64,000 nt of DNA from Vitis vinifera (taxonomy: Eukaryota > Streptophyta > Magnoliopsida > Vitales > Vitaceae). Each line of letters opens with the position of its first letter. Position 1 is the stretch's first letter. The stretch spans positions 6,711,001 through 6,775,000 of the forward strand of contig NC_081821.1 of NCBI RefSeq assembly GCF_030704535.1. Direction: 5' to 3'. Below are positions 1 through 16,800 of the stretch, one piece after another. Below the pieces are notes generated by a model. The model was not told the DNA's origin and did no database searches. It saw only the letters and a list, made by a program, of their open reading frames with translations. The position numbers were made by a program, and so were the translations under genes.

Positions 1-36
1 CGGCGGTCGCCGGAGCAACTAGACGGTGCCAAAACT

Positions 37-42
37 TTGACC
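37..42 (+). promoter_or_regulatory. W-box (TTGACC)
   Basis: TTGACC matches the W-box TTGAC[C/T], the known binding site of WRKY proteins. Its place upstream of a WRKY gene suggests auto- or cross-regulation, which is inference. A short motif can occur by chance. Confidence 0.4.
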
Positions 43-369
43 CAGGACCAGTGGCCCATGTGACTTTTGTTATGTACGAAACTTCAACGATAGTGGTTGC
101 ATGTATAAGGCTTATGGACAGGGTCCGTGGGGACCGGTCATTGCGGCTCGATACTCTCTCTTTTTCTTTGTTTTCAGCATGCTCTCTGACATGTTATGGT
201 AAACGTTGAAGTTGAATTCTTCATTTTTTTTTTAACGTGTGATTTTAAAAAATGTTTAAAAATTGGAGGGGTGTGCAAGTATTGTTTCTTTGAGTGCAAT
301 GGGGCTGTTGACATTGAGCGTGTGTGATCGATGGTGGCTATTATAATGGGTTTCAACTCGTTTAAGCTG

Positions 370-375
370 AGTCAA
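370..375 (-). promoter_or_regulatory. W-box on the minus strand (TTGACT)
   Basis: AGTCAA on + reads TTGACT on -, a full W-box match about 50 bp before the WRKY start codon. It may lie in the 5' UTR or core promoter. Confidence 0.35.
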
Positions 376-422
376 AGTGCGGGCGGCTCTTCTTATAAGA
401 AGAGAGTTGTGCAATTGGAGGG

Positions 423-4289
<3,867 letters not shown>

Positions 4290-5420
4290 TCAGGGGTTCA
4301 AAATAATCTTTCTTCGTCAATAATATTATGGCATACCATGCGAAGAATTTGTGCATGGAGAGATGATGAAGACAGCGAGCTAGGGAAGTTGAATGAATAT
4401 TTTCTTTCTTCTTTGTTTATAGTAATACTTTCTTGTGATAACCTCTTAATATTAATGTCAGCGTGTGGATAAATATTCATGGGATTGATCAATGACTAAA
4501 AGCCATGAAACTCATGTGTAACTTCTATAATTTTGATCAGATTTGTGGAATTCTACTCTCCTTTATCTGCAACCAGTCACATATGATAATGACAATGATG
4601 TTTTCTTCACTCAAATTAATTTCAATAGTTTGTCAGGTGGATGATCATCAAAATAGAAAACCCTAGAAAGGGATGTTGACATATTCAATATAATTGATCA
4701 ACTTAAATTCTAGGGCTTGGATAAATTCCCAGTAACCCTTTTTACTTTTTCTTTGTGTAGGGTTTATCCTTAAGGTTTAATTTGGCTCATCCTTCCTGAT
4801 CATTTCAAAGTCCGTCATGTCTGCTGAAATGTTTTGTAGTTTGTTTCGGATAATATAAACTAACAGATTTGAGAGTTTCAATTCTCTTCATTAAAACTAA
4901 TCAACTGGCTTTGTATAGATGCTTTTAAAACTAGTTAGGGTTCATATGATTTTGTATATGAATAAGGGATGACAACAAGATGAGCAATGTATAGACCGTC
5001 TTGCCGCTAGCTAATAGAAAAAGTTTGAACTTATTTAATCAACTTTGGAATGGTTTGGATTTTATTTTATGCTTTTGGGTTCAAGTATTATAATATCCCA
5101 ATCGGCTTATAAATAAAATAATATGTTATTTTATTTTTAAAAATATTTTAGACATATAAAATATAAAAACCACAAATATACTTTTCATAAATATCCATAC
5201 AAATTTATGAAGCACTTGATATCCATTTTTCTATCTACGTTTGATCTGCATTTGGGTTTAAAACGTGAATAAGAATATATTTTATATCACATGAGCGTTA
5301 AAATTATTGTGTCAACGAAATAATGCAAATTGTGTTAGATTAAGAATATAAAAATAAAACCATACAAGGTTTTAATACCGTTCAATCAATTATCCCTACA
5401 TTTATAAATAAGAAAGAATC
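4290..5420. other. WRKY 3' UTR and AT-rich intergenic DNA
   Basis: No open frame with a recognisable product. The first few hundred bases should include the WRKY 3' UTR. The rest is AT-rich with short A/T runs, and I see no clear transposon ends. Confidence 0.5.
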
Positions 5421-5598
5421 ATTGCACTATATCATAGAGAATATTTTAAAAAACATAACCAAATATAATTATTGGGTTCTTGAAACATCTCATGTTTCCT
5501 CACTCTATCATTCCACTATATCATAGAGAATATTTTAAAAAACATAATTAAATATAATTATTGGGTTCTTAAAACATCTCATGTTTCCTCACTCCTTG
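5421..5598. repeat. Tandem duplication, two 89 bp units
   Basis: The stretch beginning CACTATATCATAGAG at 5425 recurs at 5514 with only a few changes, a period of 89 bp. It is a local duplication in AT-rich intergenic DNA. Confidence 0.85.
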
Positions 5599-5812
5599 TA
5601 TTCACATCCTGAATTGCAAGCCCCTCGTTTGATATCTCCCATTTTTCCTCATATCTCTATTTACTTTATATAGTTTTTATAAGCATATCTTCATTCTATA
5701 ACATTTTCTCATAATCTAAAAAATTTATAAAAATATTCCTAATAATTTTCCTTATTCTATAAAAAAATTTAATATTATAATAATATATTAACTTAAAAAA
5801 TATTTTATAAAA

Positions 5813-6140
5813 TATTCTTTAGAATTTACTAATTAAAAATTTAATACAATTTCCAACAAAAAAGGGTATATGTTGTTTTATACTTGATACTATTCATTTA
5901 ACCTTAGTTTTATAATTTTTTTTATATTCGATCTTGTTTCTTATACCCTGACCTAATTATTTAACCATGAAATGGGTATTCTTTAGAATTTACTACTCAA
6001 TAATTTAAGACAATTTCCAACAAAAATGGGTATATGTTGTTTTATACTTGATACTATTCATTTAACCTTAGTTTTATAATTTTTTTATATTCGATCTTGT
6101 TTCTTACATCTTCACCTAATTATTTATATATCCAATAATC
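5813..6140. repeat. Tandem duplication, two ~164 bp units
   Basis: TATTCTTTAGAATTTACTA at 5813 recurs at 5977 and similarity continues for about 160 bp, including the phrases TTCCAACAAAAA and TATATGTTGTTTTATAC. The copies differ by a few substitutions and small indels. Confidence 0.85.
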
Positions 6141-6627
6141 TAATTTTTGTGGGTATATTTCCAACCATGAAAATTAAAATTTCGCTAATTATTCTTCAGC
6201 ACCTTTTTTTTTTTTTCTTCATGTATTTAATCACCCTAAATTAATGGACTGAAAAGTACCAAAAAAAAAAGGGTTCTCCAACTAATCAAACTGACAGCCT
6301 GGTGCATGTGCATGTGTCAGGAGATGGACCCCTTGTAAAGGACAAACTTAGGGCCTACCTCTTAATTCTTCGTAGACATTTTCCTGTATTCAACTCTTCA
6401 ATGACTTCATAGAATTGAATTTTTCCCGATCCACATCCATGCTTGCCTTCAATGCAATAGTTTTAAGGAACCCACTACTTTATCAAACTGCCACCATTGG
6501 ACTTTCATATCAAAGAAAATACTACCTTCACACAATTAATGCTTTGACAAACTTTCATGAGGCCCACTCGTACTAAAAAGCTAGAGCAATTAAATTGAAA
6601 AAGCGAGATTAATCATTTGTTAGCATA

Positions 6628-6642
6628 AATATTATATTATAT

Positions 6643-6683
<41 letters not shown>
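6628..6683. repeat. ATATT and AT microsatellite
   Basis: A short ATATT run passes into an uninterrupted AT dinucleotide run of about 30 bp. It is likely length-variable between haplotypes. Confidence 0.9.
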
Positions 6684-6688
<5 letters not shown>

Positions 6689-6994
6689 GTACGTCAATAA
6701 GGCTTACACACTTGAGTCTTCAAAATTCTCGATTTTAAGGGATCTTTGAAAATTTATCAAGAGATATTTCACTCATGATCGGTTATTCTCAAGTGATCGA
6801 TATCTTACATTTGAAATTTTTTTTATGTAACATCTCACATTTAGATTATTCTTTTATAGAAATACAAAGAATAAACTTGTTAAATCAAATTACTAATTTA
6901 CAAATTTGACTCTTGAAATATAAATGAAATTAAGGTTGAGGTGCATTAAATAAATATACAAATTTTAAAACAATAGTGAAACATGAATCTAAAT

Positions 6995-9090
6995 AATGGA
7001 CTACACCTAGAAGGAGATTGAATAGGTGTTATTGAACTATAAAAAAAAAATCTCAATAAAGATTACTTAACCTTAAAATTTCTCGATATCAATAAACTTT
7101 TCTTCCAACAACTTTTCAACAAAACATAAAATTTACAAGTAAGTATATATGCATCAACACTCTCCAACAATTTGTAAATGCAATTTACATGCAAATGCTT
7201 CAACACTCCTCAAAAGTAATTCAAAAGAACAATTATCTTCTTAACCCATTTTAATTTACTACAAGATATTATTAGCCAAAATGAACAGAAAAATTATTGA
7301 AAATATTCCATGGATAATAACACTTATTTCAGCTCATATATCTTCCATTCAACATTTATGTCCAAGTAACCAATGATATCAAAAATTGAAAATAAATCAA
7401 ATAGTAGAGTGAGACAAAGAGACAATTAACACATAACTTCAACGTGAAAAACCTTCGAATAGATAAAAAATCAAAGACTTACAACCAATTGAAAATATTC
7501 ATTATGAAGAATAAGAACTGAATACAATGTTTTACTTAGTTCAAGTCAACCAATCCTTCCTGGACCACTTGATTAGTATTTTCGTTTCGCTTTTAGCTTC
7601 TCACCTTTTTTCTTCCGAAGCACACTTGAAGTCCACACCAAACTCAATCTCAATCTCTTCTTGAATCCACACAAAAAGATAATAGGTTTTTACACAAATC
7701 CATGAAAAATTAATATTCAAGGAATCAACCCACTTTTCTTTTTAGAAAATCCATTTAAAAATTTTCTTGAAAAACTTGGATGAGGTTTTCTTAGCATGCA
7801 AATAACCTCAAAATGGTAAGAAATGATAAACTCTCTTTCACAGTTGCTGCAATATCTCCTAACCAGAAATGAGAAAAGTAAAAGAAACCCTTGATCTAAT
7901 GACTGATTTTAAAAATAGGTTAATTAGATTACTCATCTATCTAGAAACATGAGAGCTTACTACATTTACCAAAAATTATTTTTTTCAATTTCCTCAACAC
8001 TTTTTTAAATAATTCAAAACAATCGATCATATTAAAAAACATGGTTGATTTAAATTCATTTAACACACACTTAACTACATACATCGGTCTTTTAGCAAAG
8101 TCTTAATCTTCAAAGGTTAATTAGTTCGAAGATGAATTGGAAAATCGAATTAGGGACACTTAAAAATTTTGTCCGAAATTATGAGCTTAACTAAACACTC
8201 ACAAATAGTACATTTAAAAAAAAAACAAAAGAAGGAAATCACAATGATTAATATTCAATAAATAATAGTTGGAAAAATATAAATGAGTTAACGAGTCTTT
8301 ATATATAAATTGGAGGTCTACAAGTCACTAGATGCATTTTTTTTTAGGCCCCAATTGATCGTCTAGTCAACTACCTAACTAATCACTAGACATCTAAAGC
8401 GTTGTACATGATCATAGGAGACTTGCGTGCTCATTTCGTCAATTGTACGGTTGAACTAGAAAGATCATCATAACTCACTATCAGATGAAGCACGCAAGGG
8501 GGCAGTACCATGCCAATCAAGTCTACCTTTCAGTCAATTGCCTCTTGGTCCCCATGCCTCCAATTGAGCTCATTTTGTAAAATCCAGCGTTTATACTCAA
8601 AGCTTTTTGATTTCATATCTTTTCTAAAAAAAATTTAAGTATAAAATACATAAATCAAATATGGTTTTCATATGGAAGATGCTTCATCAAATTTTTGAAA
8701 ATATTTAAAACAACTTGATTTTAATTGGATGAAGTTTGGAGCATTAATCAACAATATGCATGCAATCAAATCCACTCATAATTTTACAATAAGATATTGT
8801 CAAAATTAAACTTGATAAATCAACCTTCTTGAAGTGCACTTGATCTAATTTAATCTTCATAATATTTTCTTCTTAATTTCCATTTTAGCTTTCATATATC
8901 TCCTTAATTGCTCCAAAGAAATCTTCCTGATAAAAATCATTTGCACTTTTTCTTACTTCTTAAAAATGGGTGAGACACTTGAGTTTTGGCATATAAAATG
9001 ATGTGACTTTTTTTAACTTATGCACTTGAACCAATAAATTCATTAGTGCATTTAACTTTTCTTTTTTAATCATCAAAACCAATATTTATT
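6995..9090. mobile_element. Probable degraded LTR (solo) or related repeat
   Basis: The left edge reads like the start region of many plant LTRs (CACCTAGAAGGAGATTGAAT, close to the frequent form followed by a 'gggtgaatagg' phrase). The right edge near 9075-9090 (ATCATCAAAACC then TTAACCAAACTTCGG) resembles the last bases of the solo-LTR family annotated at 28387. Between them there is no gene, only AT-rich sequence with scattered short repeats. Ends and target duplication could not be defined, so this is a tentative call. Confidence 0.35.
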
Positions 9091-9220
9091 AACCAAACTT
9101 CGGTCTAATATTTTTATACCCTAGTGCATTAATCACATTTTTCATAACTTTAATGCTTTAGTTATATTTTTTGTGCTTTAATTACATTTTTTTTTACAAT
9201 TTTGTCATATTATTTATACT

Positions 9221-9450
9221 TAGATCACATTTTTATACCTCAATACATTGGTTACATTTTTTGTAACTTAGTACCTTAGTTATATTTTTTGAAACTTTAT
9301 CAAAATTTTCATATCTAGATCACTTTTTTTTTGCTTAGATCACATTTTTATACCTCAATACATTGGTTACATTTTTTGTAACTTAGTACCTTAGTTATAT
9401 TTTTTGAAACTTTATCAAAATTTTCATATCTAGATCACTTTTTTTTGCAT
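9221..9450. repeat. Tandem duplication, two 115 bp units
   Basis: TAGATCACATTTTTATACC at 9221 recurs at 9336 and the following ~110 bp is almost identical. The array lies immediately left of the Tat element insertion and belongs to the host DNA: related TAGATCAC phrases resume on the other side of the element after 28110. Confidence 0.88.
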
Positions 9451-9474
9451 CTTAGTAACGATTGTTTTTAATAC

Positions 9475-9479
9475 CTAGG
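9475..9479. repeat. Target site duplication, left copy (CTAGG)
   Basis: CTAGG directly precedes the 5' LTR and is repeated at 28106-28110 directly after the 3' LTR. This is the 5 bp staggered-cut signature of integrase-mediated insertion. Confidence 0.95.
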
Positions 9480-11073
9480 TGTAGACCCCCATTTGGGTGT
9501 CATTTTCTACAGCCATTTTTGCCAAGTGTCGCAGTCCCATAGGGCCACGTGTCGCCTTGTGGTTGGTGGTCATAGAAACAGATGGTGGAATTGAGGAGCG
9601 AGTGAGAGTTTGACACGTGGCATGGAGATATTCTGGCCGTTAGGAGGAGCGTATATTTTCTGTTAGAGGGGATTTTTGCAGGGGGGTCGACTGGCCAGAG
9701 GTAGGGGGCTTTTCAGAAGCTGCTGCAGGGTAGTGGAGAGAGGCAGCTGTGTGAGGTGTCTGGGGGTGCTCGGCCGTTGGAGATATTTTAGAGAGGAAGG
9801 ATTTGCAGAGAGGGAGGTATCTCGGTTACGGGGAGTTTCGGGCAGCAGCGGAGAGCTAGAGGGAAAGGAAGAGATTTTTCTGGAGGTGATTCCTGGAGCT
9901 TAGGCTGCTACGGAGAGGAGTCTTGGTGCCAAGGACGGGAGCAGACTGGTTTTGTGGGTGAGTTTGAAAGAAAAACAGAGAGAGGTTGAGATTTGGGGGG
10001 AGGTTTTTAGACGGAGGAGAGACCTTTGCTGCTGGTCCTTTACAGTGATATATATTTGAGCTAGTTTGGAGGGATCCACAGGTAAGTCTACTGTACATCT
10101 CTTATTTATTTTTATTACCATTGTTCCTTCATTTTCTTCTCTTGCTGTTGGAGGTTTTCGTTCGCTGTTTTGGTGTGGATAGATAGGATTATTTGTTTGT
10201 TTTGATTGAATTTAATCCTCTGTACATATGCTCTGTTCTTGAGTTTTCTTTGATTCATTAATCCTACCAGTTTTAAGCTCATGGAAGCCACCTGAACTAA
10301 GATCCTATACATCAGCAGGTTTCATGTTCTCCTGTTTGCATTGTCCTCAATGTTCATGTTATTTTCTGTTTTAACTTTATCTCTACATTTTTATTGTGAT
10401 TGATGGGTCGTTTGATATGGGATTTGATGCAAATGAGTGGAGCTTTGCTTGTGTTTTTTTGCTTTCCTGCCGATGACGTGTGGCTCAAAAGGAAAAGGAA
10501 GGGAAATAGGTAAGCGGGGAGATGTTTTTGTGAGGTTCTTTTACAGAGTGAGGGAGGTTTTATGGAGGAGGAATATTTTTTTTTTGGGTTGTTTTTTGGC
10601 GCTGATATAGAAGAACAAGGTTCACAGGTGGCACATAGTAATGCTACATGAGTTTTTGGTCAAATATGGGAAATTGGGCCTTGAATAGGACTTTAACCAC
10701 CAAACCCATTCTTTATTCATTTTTTTTTTCCTTTCTCTCACCCTTTCATCCACTCAATTTTTTTTCCCTACCTTCTTTCATATACGGGTAGCTCTCATTC
10801 CCATTTTAAATTCTTCATTTTTTTATTCCCATTTTAATTCTTCTTCTAGTTTTTTTTATAAGTATCAAAGTTTAATTTTCCCAAATTACAATCTCCAATT
10901 TTATTAGTAAAAACTCCAAACTTTAACTTTTAAATATAATTTCCAAACTCCAATTCTCAATTAATTTCTAAAATTTTAATTTATTTCAAATTTAATTTCT
11001 AAAATTTTAATTTTTATATTTATTTATTTAATCATTATTATTTTCAATATTATTTATTTATCTGTTCATTTGC

Positions 11074-11119
<46 letters not shown>

Positions 11120-12262
11120 CATTATTATTTTTAAGTTTTAATTCTTCAAAATTCAATTCCTGAAATAATTTTTCTAATGTTCTAGTTTTAAATTTAATTT
11201 TCCAAGATCCGAATTTTTTAAATTTAATTTTCTAAAAATCCCACAATTCCAAATTTAATTTTTAAAATGCCACCTCCAAATAAATCTTCGAAACTCTATT
11301 TCCTTCCAAATCAAATCTTCAAAAATTCAATCCTCTAATAATTCTTCAAATTTTCATTTTCTTAAATTTAATTTTCAAATTTCCATTTTCACATAATTTT
11401 TCGAAATCCCGATCCTCAAATTTAATTTTTTTAAAAAAACCTTTATCTTTAAATGATTTTCCAAATTCCAATTTCTCAAATAACCTCAACTTCCCCATCT
11501 TCCATCTATAGAGATTTTAGGTTTTAAAAGCCTCATTTTTAATCAAATGTTGATGCCATTTTTCCCTTGGGCATGCAATTTTCATCTCCGTTGTTTTTTA
11601 AACTGTTTTAAAATAAGCAAGAGTCAAATTTTGTAATTCCTAGTGATGGAATTTACAGATTTGGTTCATGCAAAATAAATGGGCTTTAGTGGGGGCCCTA
11701 CATATGGGACTTCATGATTGATTGACTGATTGATTGATTCATTAGCTATATGTGGTTGATTTACCCTGATCCTTGATATGCACATAATCATTTTGTGTTT
11801 GATCACTAACCTCGTTTTTAATAGCGCACTGTGGCTCGTGGTCTAGGTACGCATCCACTCTCATCCCGATCATTCTTTATATATATTTTGATTCTCGTAT
11901 GTGCATGATTGATTCGAGTACCCATTGACTTTTCATGTTGATTGACACGTCAGCTTCATCCTATTAGTAGAGACCCGACTTTAGGGACTTAGAGGGGTGC
12001 TACGGTCTGTACCGTACCTTCCCGATAAGTAACCTGACCCCCGAACCCGATCCGGTTTTTCGTAGACCGCCTTTTCCAAAATAAGGAGTCACACTTAGGG
12101 TTTTTCTTTCTTATTTTGTTTACCCTTTTAAAAAATAAAACAAAAATAAGTGGCGACTCCAAGTCATTTTCATAGTCAATAAAAATCAAATTTTCAAATC
12201 AAAAATCGAGTTCGCCATCGAGTGGGAAACGCATTCGAGCAAATCGAAATGCGGGGTCCACA
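9480..12262 (+). repeat. 5' LTR of the Tat element
   Basis: Starts TG and ends CA. The outer ten bases TGTAGACCCC and GGGGTCCACA are inverted copies with one mismatch. The middle (about 10700-11480) is very AT-rich with repeated AATTTAATTTT phrases and an ATT microsatellite at about 11080-11120 that is longer than in the 3' copy. A TATA-like box near 11877 and a GC-richer block after 12000 suggest promoter and R/U5 portions. Short frames inside the LTR show no protein similarity I recognise. Confidence 0.95.
11877..11889 (+). promoter_or_regulatory. Candidate TATA box in the 5' LTR
   Basis: TTATATATATTTT lies about 390 bp before the LTR end and is preserved at 27720-27732 in the 3' LTR. Position and sequence suit a TATA element driving the genomic transcript. 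The start site itself is not visible. Confidence 0.4.
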
Positions 12263-12265
12263 AAA

Positions 12266-12283
12266 TGGCGACTCCACTGGGGA
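12266..12283 (+). other. Primer binding site, tRNA-Arg type
   Basis: TGGCGACTCCACTGGGGA begins three bases after the 5' LTR. It is complementary to a tRNA 3' end carrying CCA and matches my recollection of the plant tRNA-Arg(ACG) acceptor/T-arm sequence with one difference. A tRNA-Arg primer is known for Ogre-type elements. The first ten bases also occur inside both LTRs (12151-12160 and 27994-28003). Confidence 0.8.
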
Positions 12284-13854
12284 TTTTTTTTTAGAGGGTC
12301 AAACTTGAACTTAAACTGAAGCAAATGTGGCTTTTGATGAGTCGATTAGTGGATACTCACTTCTTGATTGCACATTGAGGGTTCCCGAGTTTTCACTTGG
12401 GACATTGACATGATTGATTGGATTGGTCGATTATCTTGATTGGAGATTCTGACATAGTGATTTTCTTTGTGCTTCATTGATATATTTGTTTGAGATATTT
12501 GACGTGCTGATTATGATGATTGATTCGTATTGATAGAGGATTCCGAGATAGCTATTTTTCTCTGTGCTTCATTGATATATTCATTTGAGATTTTGACATG
12601 CTGATTATATTGATTGATCATTTCGTGTTGCTTACCGCATTGATCCTGATTTTGCCATGATTATTCTGATCACTTCACATGCGTACACTCACCGCTGTAC
12701 ATCACTCAGCTGGCTATGTTGTTTTCTCTGACTGGCATATTATCTTGATCGTCTTTTGAGCATGATGTTCATATCGCTATCCATCCTGATAGTTGTAGCT
12801 TTTTGTGTGGACATGAGTGATATATCCTGTACTTTGCTTGACTGTATGACGCGTGACTGCCTTCCTTCTGCATGATTGCATGTTGCCTGTCTATGTGGGC
12901 CGCACATATATCCCCTTACCTCCAACTCTCTTGGTTTCGGTCATTCCTTTCATCCCGGTTCTCACTATTGCAAGTGTGAGACCTTCTGTGTGCTCTCTGA
13001 TCGAGCCAGAGATTAGGAGTAGGGTCTAGCGACGGGCTATATTGATGTACGGGAGCATTCTGGAGGAGAGCGACACTTTGATGTCGATTGGAGTCCGATC
13101 ATTGAAGACCTGTATAGCCCGGAGCTAGGTTTCATGGATATTTGTGTGGCCAGTGTGTTTCATATCCTGCTTTAGCTTTTTAGGGTTTCGGATGCACCCA
13201 CACCATTCACTGTGCACTCTAGCCGACTATTGAGTGTTGAGAGTTTGAGAGGTTTCACCATAGGAAACCCCCTGGGATGCGAGGTAGTGCATGTGTGGAG
13301 GTGATGACCACCTTGCATGGAAGCGCCCCGTCTCTTCGGAGGCGTGCAGAGGGTTGCGTACCACCGGAGGGTATGATCGCTTCTGCTAGGGATATTTTAA
13401 AGTCCACCCTTATCCATTTAGAGCCACCTTGACCTTGTAGGTTGAGCCGTAGATCCTTCGATTAGGATTCCCTCCCTACACGTGGGTGCATCTGAGGGCT
13501 TTCCGTGCCTCTGTAGCCGCAGTTTTGGATCCGATTTTCCCTCTGTTTAGTCTCCAGTTGAGAGTGCACTGAGATCATGACGAGTTTGAGTACGGTCGGA
13601 CCGCTCATCTTCACTTGGATGCTTTACTTGTTCCTGTTCAGATTATCTTTTCTTCTATACATTCCTCGAGTCATATCCTTATTCCGTTCTTCGTGCTTTG
13701 TGGGATCGGACCTTTGTTCCTTGTCTTGATATACCTTTGTGGATCAGAGTAGAGGAGGAGTACTTTCAGGATCAGGATTTTTACTCTCAGTCTGGGTATA
13801 GTTTCGTGGATCAGAGTAGAGGGCAGATTAGTCCGGGTTTCAGATACACCAGAT
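12284..13854 (+). other. Untranslated leader of the Tat element
   Basis: About 1.57 kb between primer site and gag start with no long frame. It contains two diverged ~95 bp repeats (from about 12438 and 12531) that share CTTCATTGATATAT and GCTGATTAT phrases, and many GATTGATT phrases. I see no extra ORF of the kind Ogre elements carry before gag. Confidence 0.7.
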
Positions 13855-16800
13855 ATGGATCAGCAGGTTGTCACGGTTGATCAGTTCACGGTCGCCATGG
13901 CTTCTATTCAGGAGGCTTTGGCTAGCCTCAGGCAGGAGATCGGTGGTCAGCAGGTTAGGCCACCGACAGTTCAGGATGAGACGCCATATGACTCACACCC
14001 ACCTCCACCACCCCCACCCGTTCCTTCAGTGCATCAGGCATCACCATATGTATTACACGGGCATTCTGAGATCGCTCCACCCGTAGTCGCCCAGGTCGTT
14101 GTCGCTGATGACAAGCATGCGCGCATGGACCGCATCGAGCAGTGTATGAGGCAGATGAGAGTGTCAGATGGATCAGTTGTTTGGGATGATTTTGGGGGTA
14201 TGCCAGTAGCCAGCTTGCCGGCTAAGTTCAGGATGCCAGATATTGAGAGGTACACTGGTATTGGTTGTCCGCGCCTCCACCTCAGACTTTATAGCACCGT
14301 GATGAGGGCTCATGGACTGGACGAGCCTCAGATGATCACTCTTTTCCCCCTATCTCTGAGTGGGGCGGCTCAGCGCTGGTTTGCGTCTCTAGAGTCCTCG
14401 AGACGCCGTACATGGGATGACTTGGCCCAGGAGTTCCTACGACAGTTTTCGTTTAACACTGTTGTAGACGTATCGAGGAGAGAGCTCGAGGCTTTGAGGC
14501 AGAGGACAGAGGAGTCCGTTTCTTCTTTCATTTCCCGCTGGCGCGGGAAGATAGCTGAGATAGTGGATAGACCATCAGAGAGAGACCAGATTCAGATGGT
14601 TTTGAGGAGCCTACAGCCGAGGATCGCCAGACATGTGGTCGGGGTCCCGTTCGCAGATTTTGGATCTCTGGTTATGGCTTTGTATGATGTCGAGGACGGC
14701 ATCTCGAGAGGTTTATGGGCAGATTCTTCCTTTAGTGATGTTAAGGGGAATAAACCATTCATAGGACCGAGGCCGACAGAGGTTGGTGTTATCAATTCAT
14801 CCAGTCAGAGGCCTCTCCGACGCCATCAGCCGATCCCACAGTTTTCCGAGCCTCATTCTTCCTATGCATCTCATCAGTACAGGCCACGGGCACCTCGTCC
14901 GACTTTTGATCAGACATATCAGACTCAGACATTGGTTTTACCTTCTTATGCCAATCAGGGCATTGAGAGACCCGCGGTCTCCTACACAGCCACAGGGCAG
15001 CCATGCTACGCTGCTCAGTTCACCGCGAAACCTGCGGCGCCTTATCCCCGACCTGGAGCCCAGCAGACTTCTGCTCCGTTTGCTTTGAGGACGCAGAGGC
15101 AGTTCTCGCAGATAGGCATGCCGTTGAGCCAGGCTCTTCGGAAGCTTACGGAGGCTGGTTTATTGACTGCTCTCACCCCTCGGCCACTACCTCAGCCGAT
15201 TCCAGCTCAGTTCAGGATGGATTTACATTGTGCTTATCATCAGGGACCTGGACATGAGACCGATCGATGCACCGCTCTGAGGCACGCTATTCAGGATCTG
15301 ATAGACCAGGGTTTGGTACGCTTGGGCCAGCCGAGTGTGACCACAAACCCGTTGCCGACCCACACCACACATGCAGTTCCTCCACCAGCTGGTGGTATTC
15401 ATTTCTTGGACTTCGATGAGACTGATGATCATGTCCATATGTTGAGTTGGGATGATCCAGACCCAGAGCCTATCATGCCAGCTGGGATTTATGAGACGAG
15501 TGGGGTGACTCTAGAGCCACAGATGCCTGCTCCATTCCGATTAGTTCCTGAGGCAGCATTTGTACAAGCGGCCACTTCCGAGCCTCTGACATTCACACGC
15601 TATAGCGTTCAGGCGCCGTACATTCTAATCCCAGATGTTGAGGAGGTTCGAGCTCCACATGTTGATATTTCTCAGACTCCGGACATCCAGTATATCCTTC
15701 GAGGGGGTAGAGTGATGCGACAGCCACCTCCCGCGGCAGCTAGGCCAGTTGAGGGTACATCTGCTTCCCAGGAGGAGGTCAGAGCAGAGGATAACGAGAT
15801 TTTGAGGCAGTTGCAGAGCACTCAGGCTCGTATTTCTATCTGGAGCCTTTTAGCGTCCTCCAGTACTCATCGGGATGCACTGACTCGAGCTTTGAGCCAG
15901 ATCAGAGTTGATACCACGACCACTCCCGAGGAACTCATTCATATGATGACGGTTGGCAGAGCCACTTGTATTGTCTTTTCCGATGATGACTTGCCACCGG
16001 AGGGCTCAGACCACACTCGCCCGCTCTACATATCTGTTGGTTGTTCAGGACGCCGAGTCCCATCTGTCCTTTTGGACAATGGCTCGGCCCTGAACGTATG
16101 TCCTCTTGCCACCGCCATCGCTCTTGGATACGCACCATCTGATTTCGGCCCATCCACTCAGACCGTCCGAGCTTATGACAGCACCCGTAGAGAGGTCATG
16201 AGTACATTGGAGATCGAGCTGCTGATCGGTCCAGCCACTTTTGTCGCTGTATTCCAGGTTTTGAGGATTCCTACATCCTTTAACCTGCTTCTGGGCCGAC
16301 CATGGATCCACAGAGCCGGGGCCATTCCTTCTTCCCTTCATCAGAAGGTGAAGTTTATTCACGGCGGTCAGGTCGTCGTGGTGCAGTCTATGGGAGACAT
16401 GTTCATTGCTGCCGAGCCTGTGCTCGAGATTAGTCACACTGATGACGATCTTTTTCTGACTGGATTCACCTTCGATGAGGTGCAGACCGTGGAGATAGAG
16501 GATTTCTGTCGGGATTTTGTGGCCATGTCCTTTGACCAGCATGGGAGCACAGTGGTGCTCGATATTATGCGGAGCATGTCCTATCTACCTGGCATGGGGT
16601 TGGGTCGACGTCAGCATGGACCGAGTAAGTTCATAGCCATCCCTGATCACGACGTACCGTTCGGACTCGGGTTCATCCCCACTGAGGCCGATTATCTCTA
16701 CATGGCGCGTTTGCGCAAGGAGAGAGTGAGGGCTCGACTGACCCACACACCTTTCTATTACCCTATGTGTCCGTACACCAGGAGCCTAGCAGATTACTTT

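Larger units (their letters stand above)
1..422 (+). promoter_or_regulatory. Upstream region and 5' UTR of the WRKY gene
   Basis: This stretch lies directly upstream of the WRKY start codon and holds no gene of its own. It contains two W-box cores, at 37-42 and on the opposite strand at 370-375, and AT-rich TATA-like stretches near 333-345 and 394-401. The transcription start cannot be fixed from sequence alone. Confidence 0.5.

Noticed and set aside
9676..10312. Short frames inside the 5' LTR, repeated at 25534-25979
   Set aside because: They are present in both LTRs only because the LTRs are copies. No recognisable domain and composition like the surrounding LTR.
14592..16542. Several minus-strand frames of 67-165 residues
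   Set aside because: They lie opposite the gag-protease frame and have no family resemblance; they are shadow frames.
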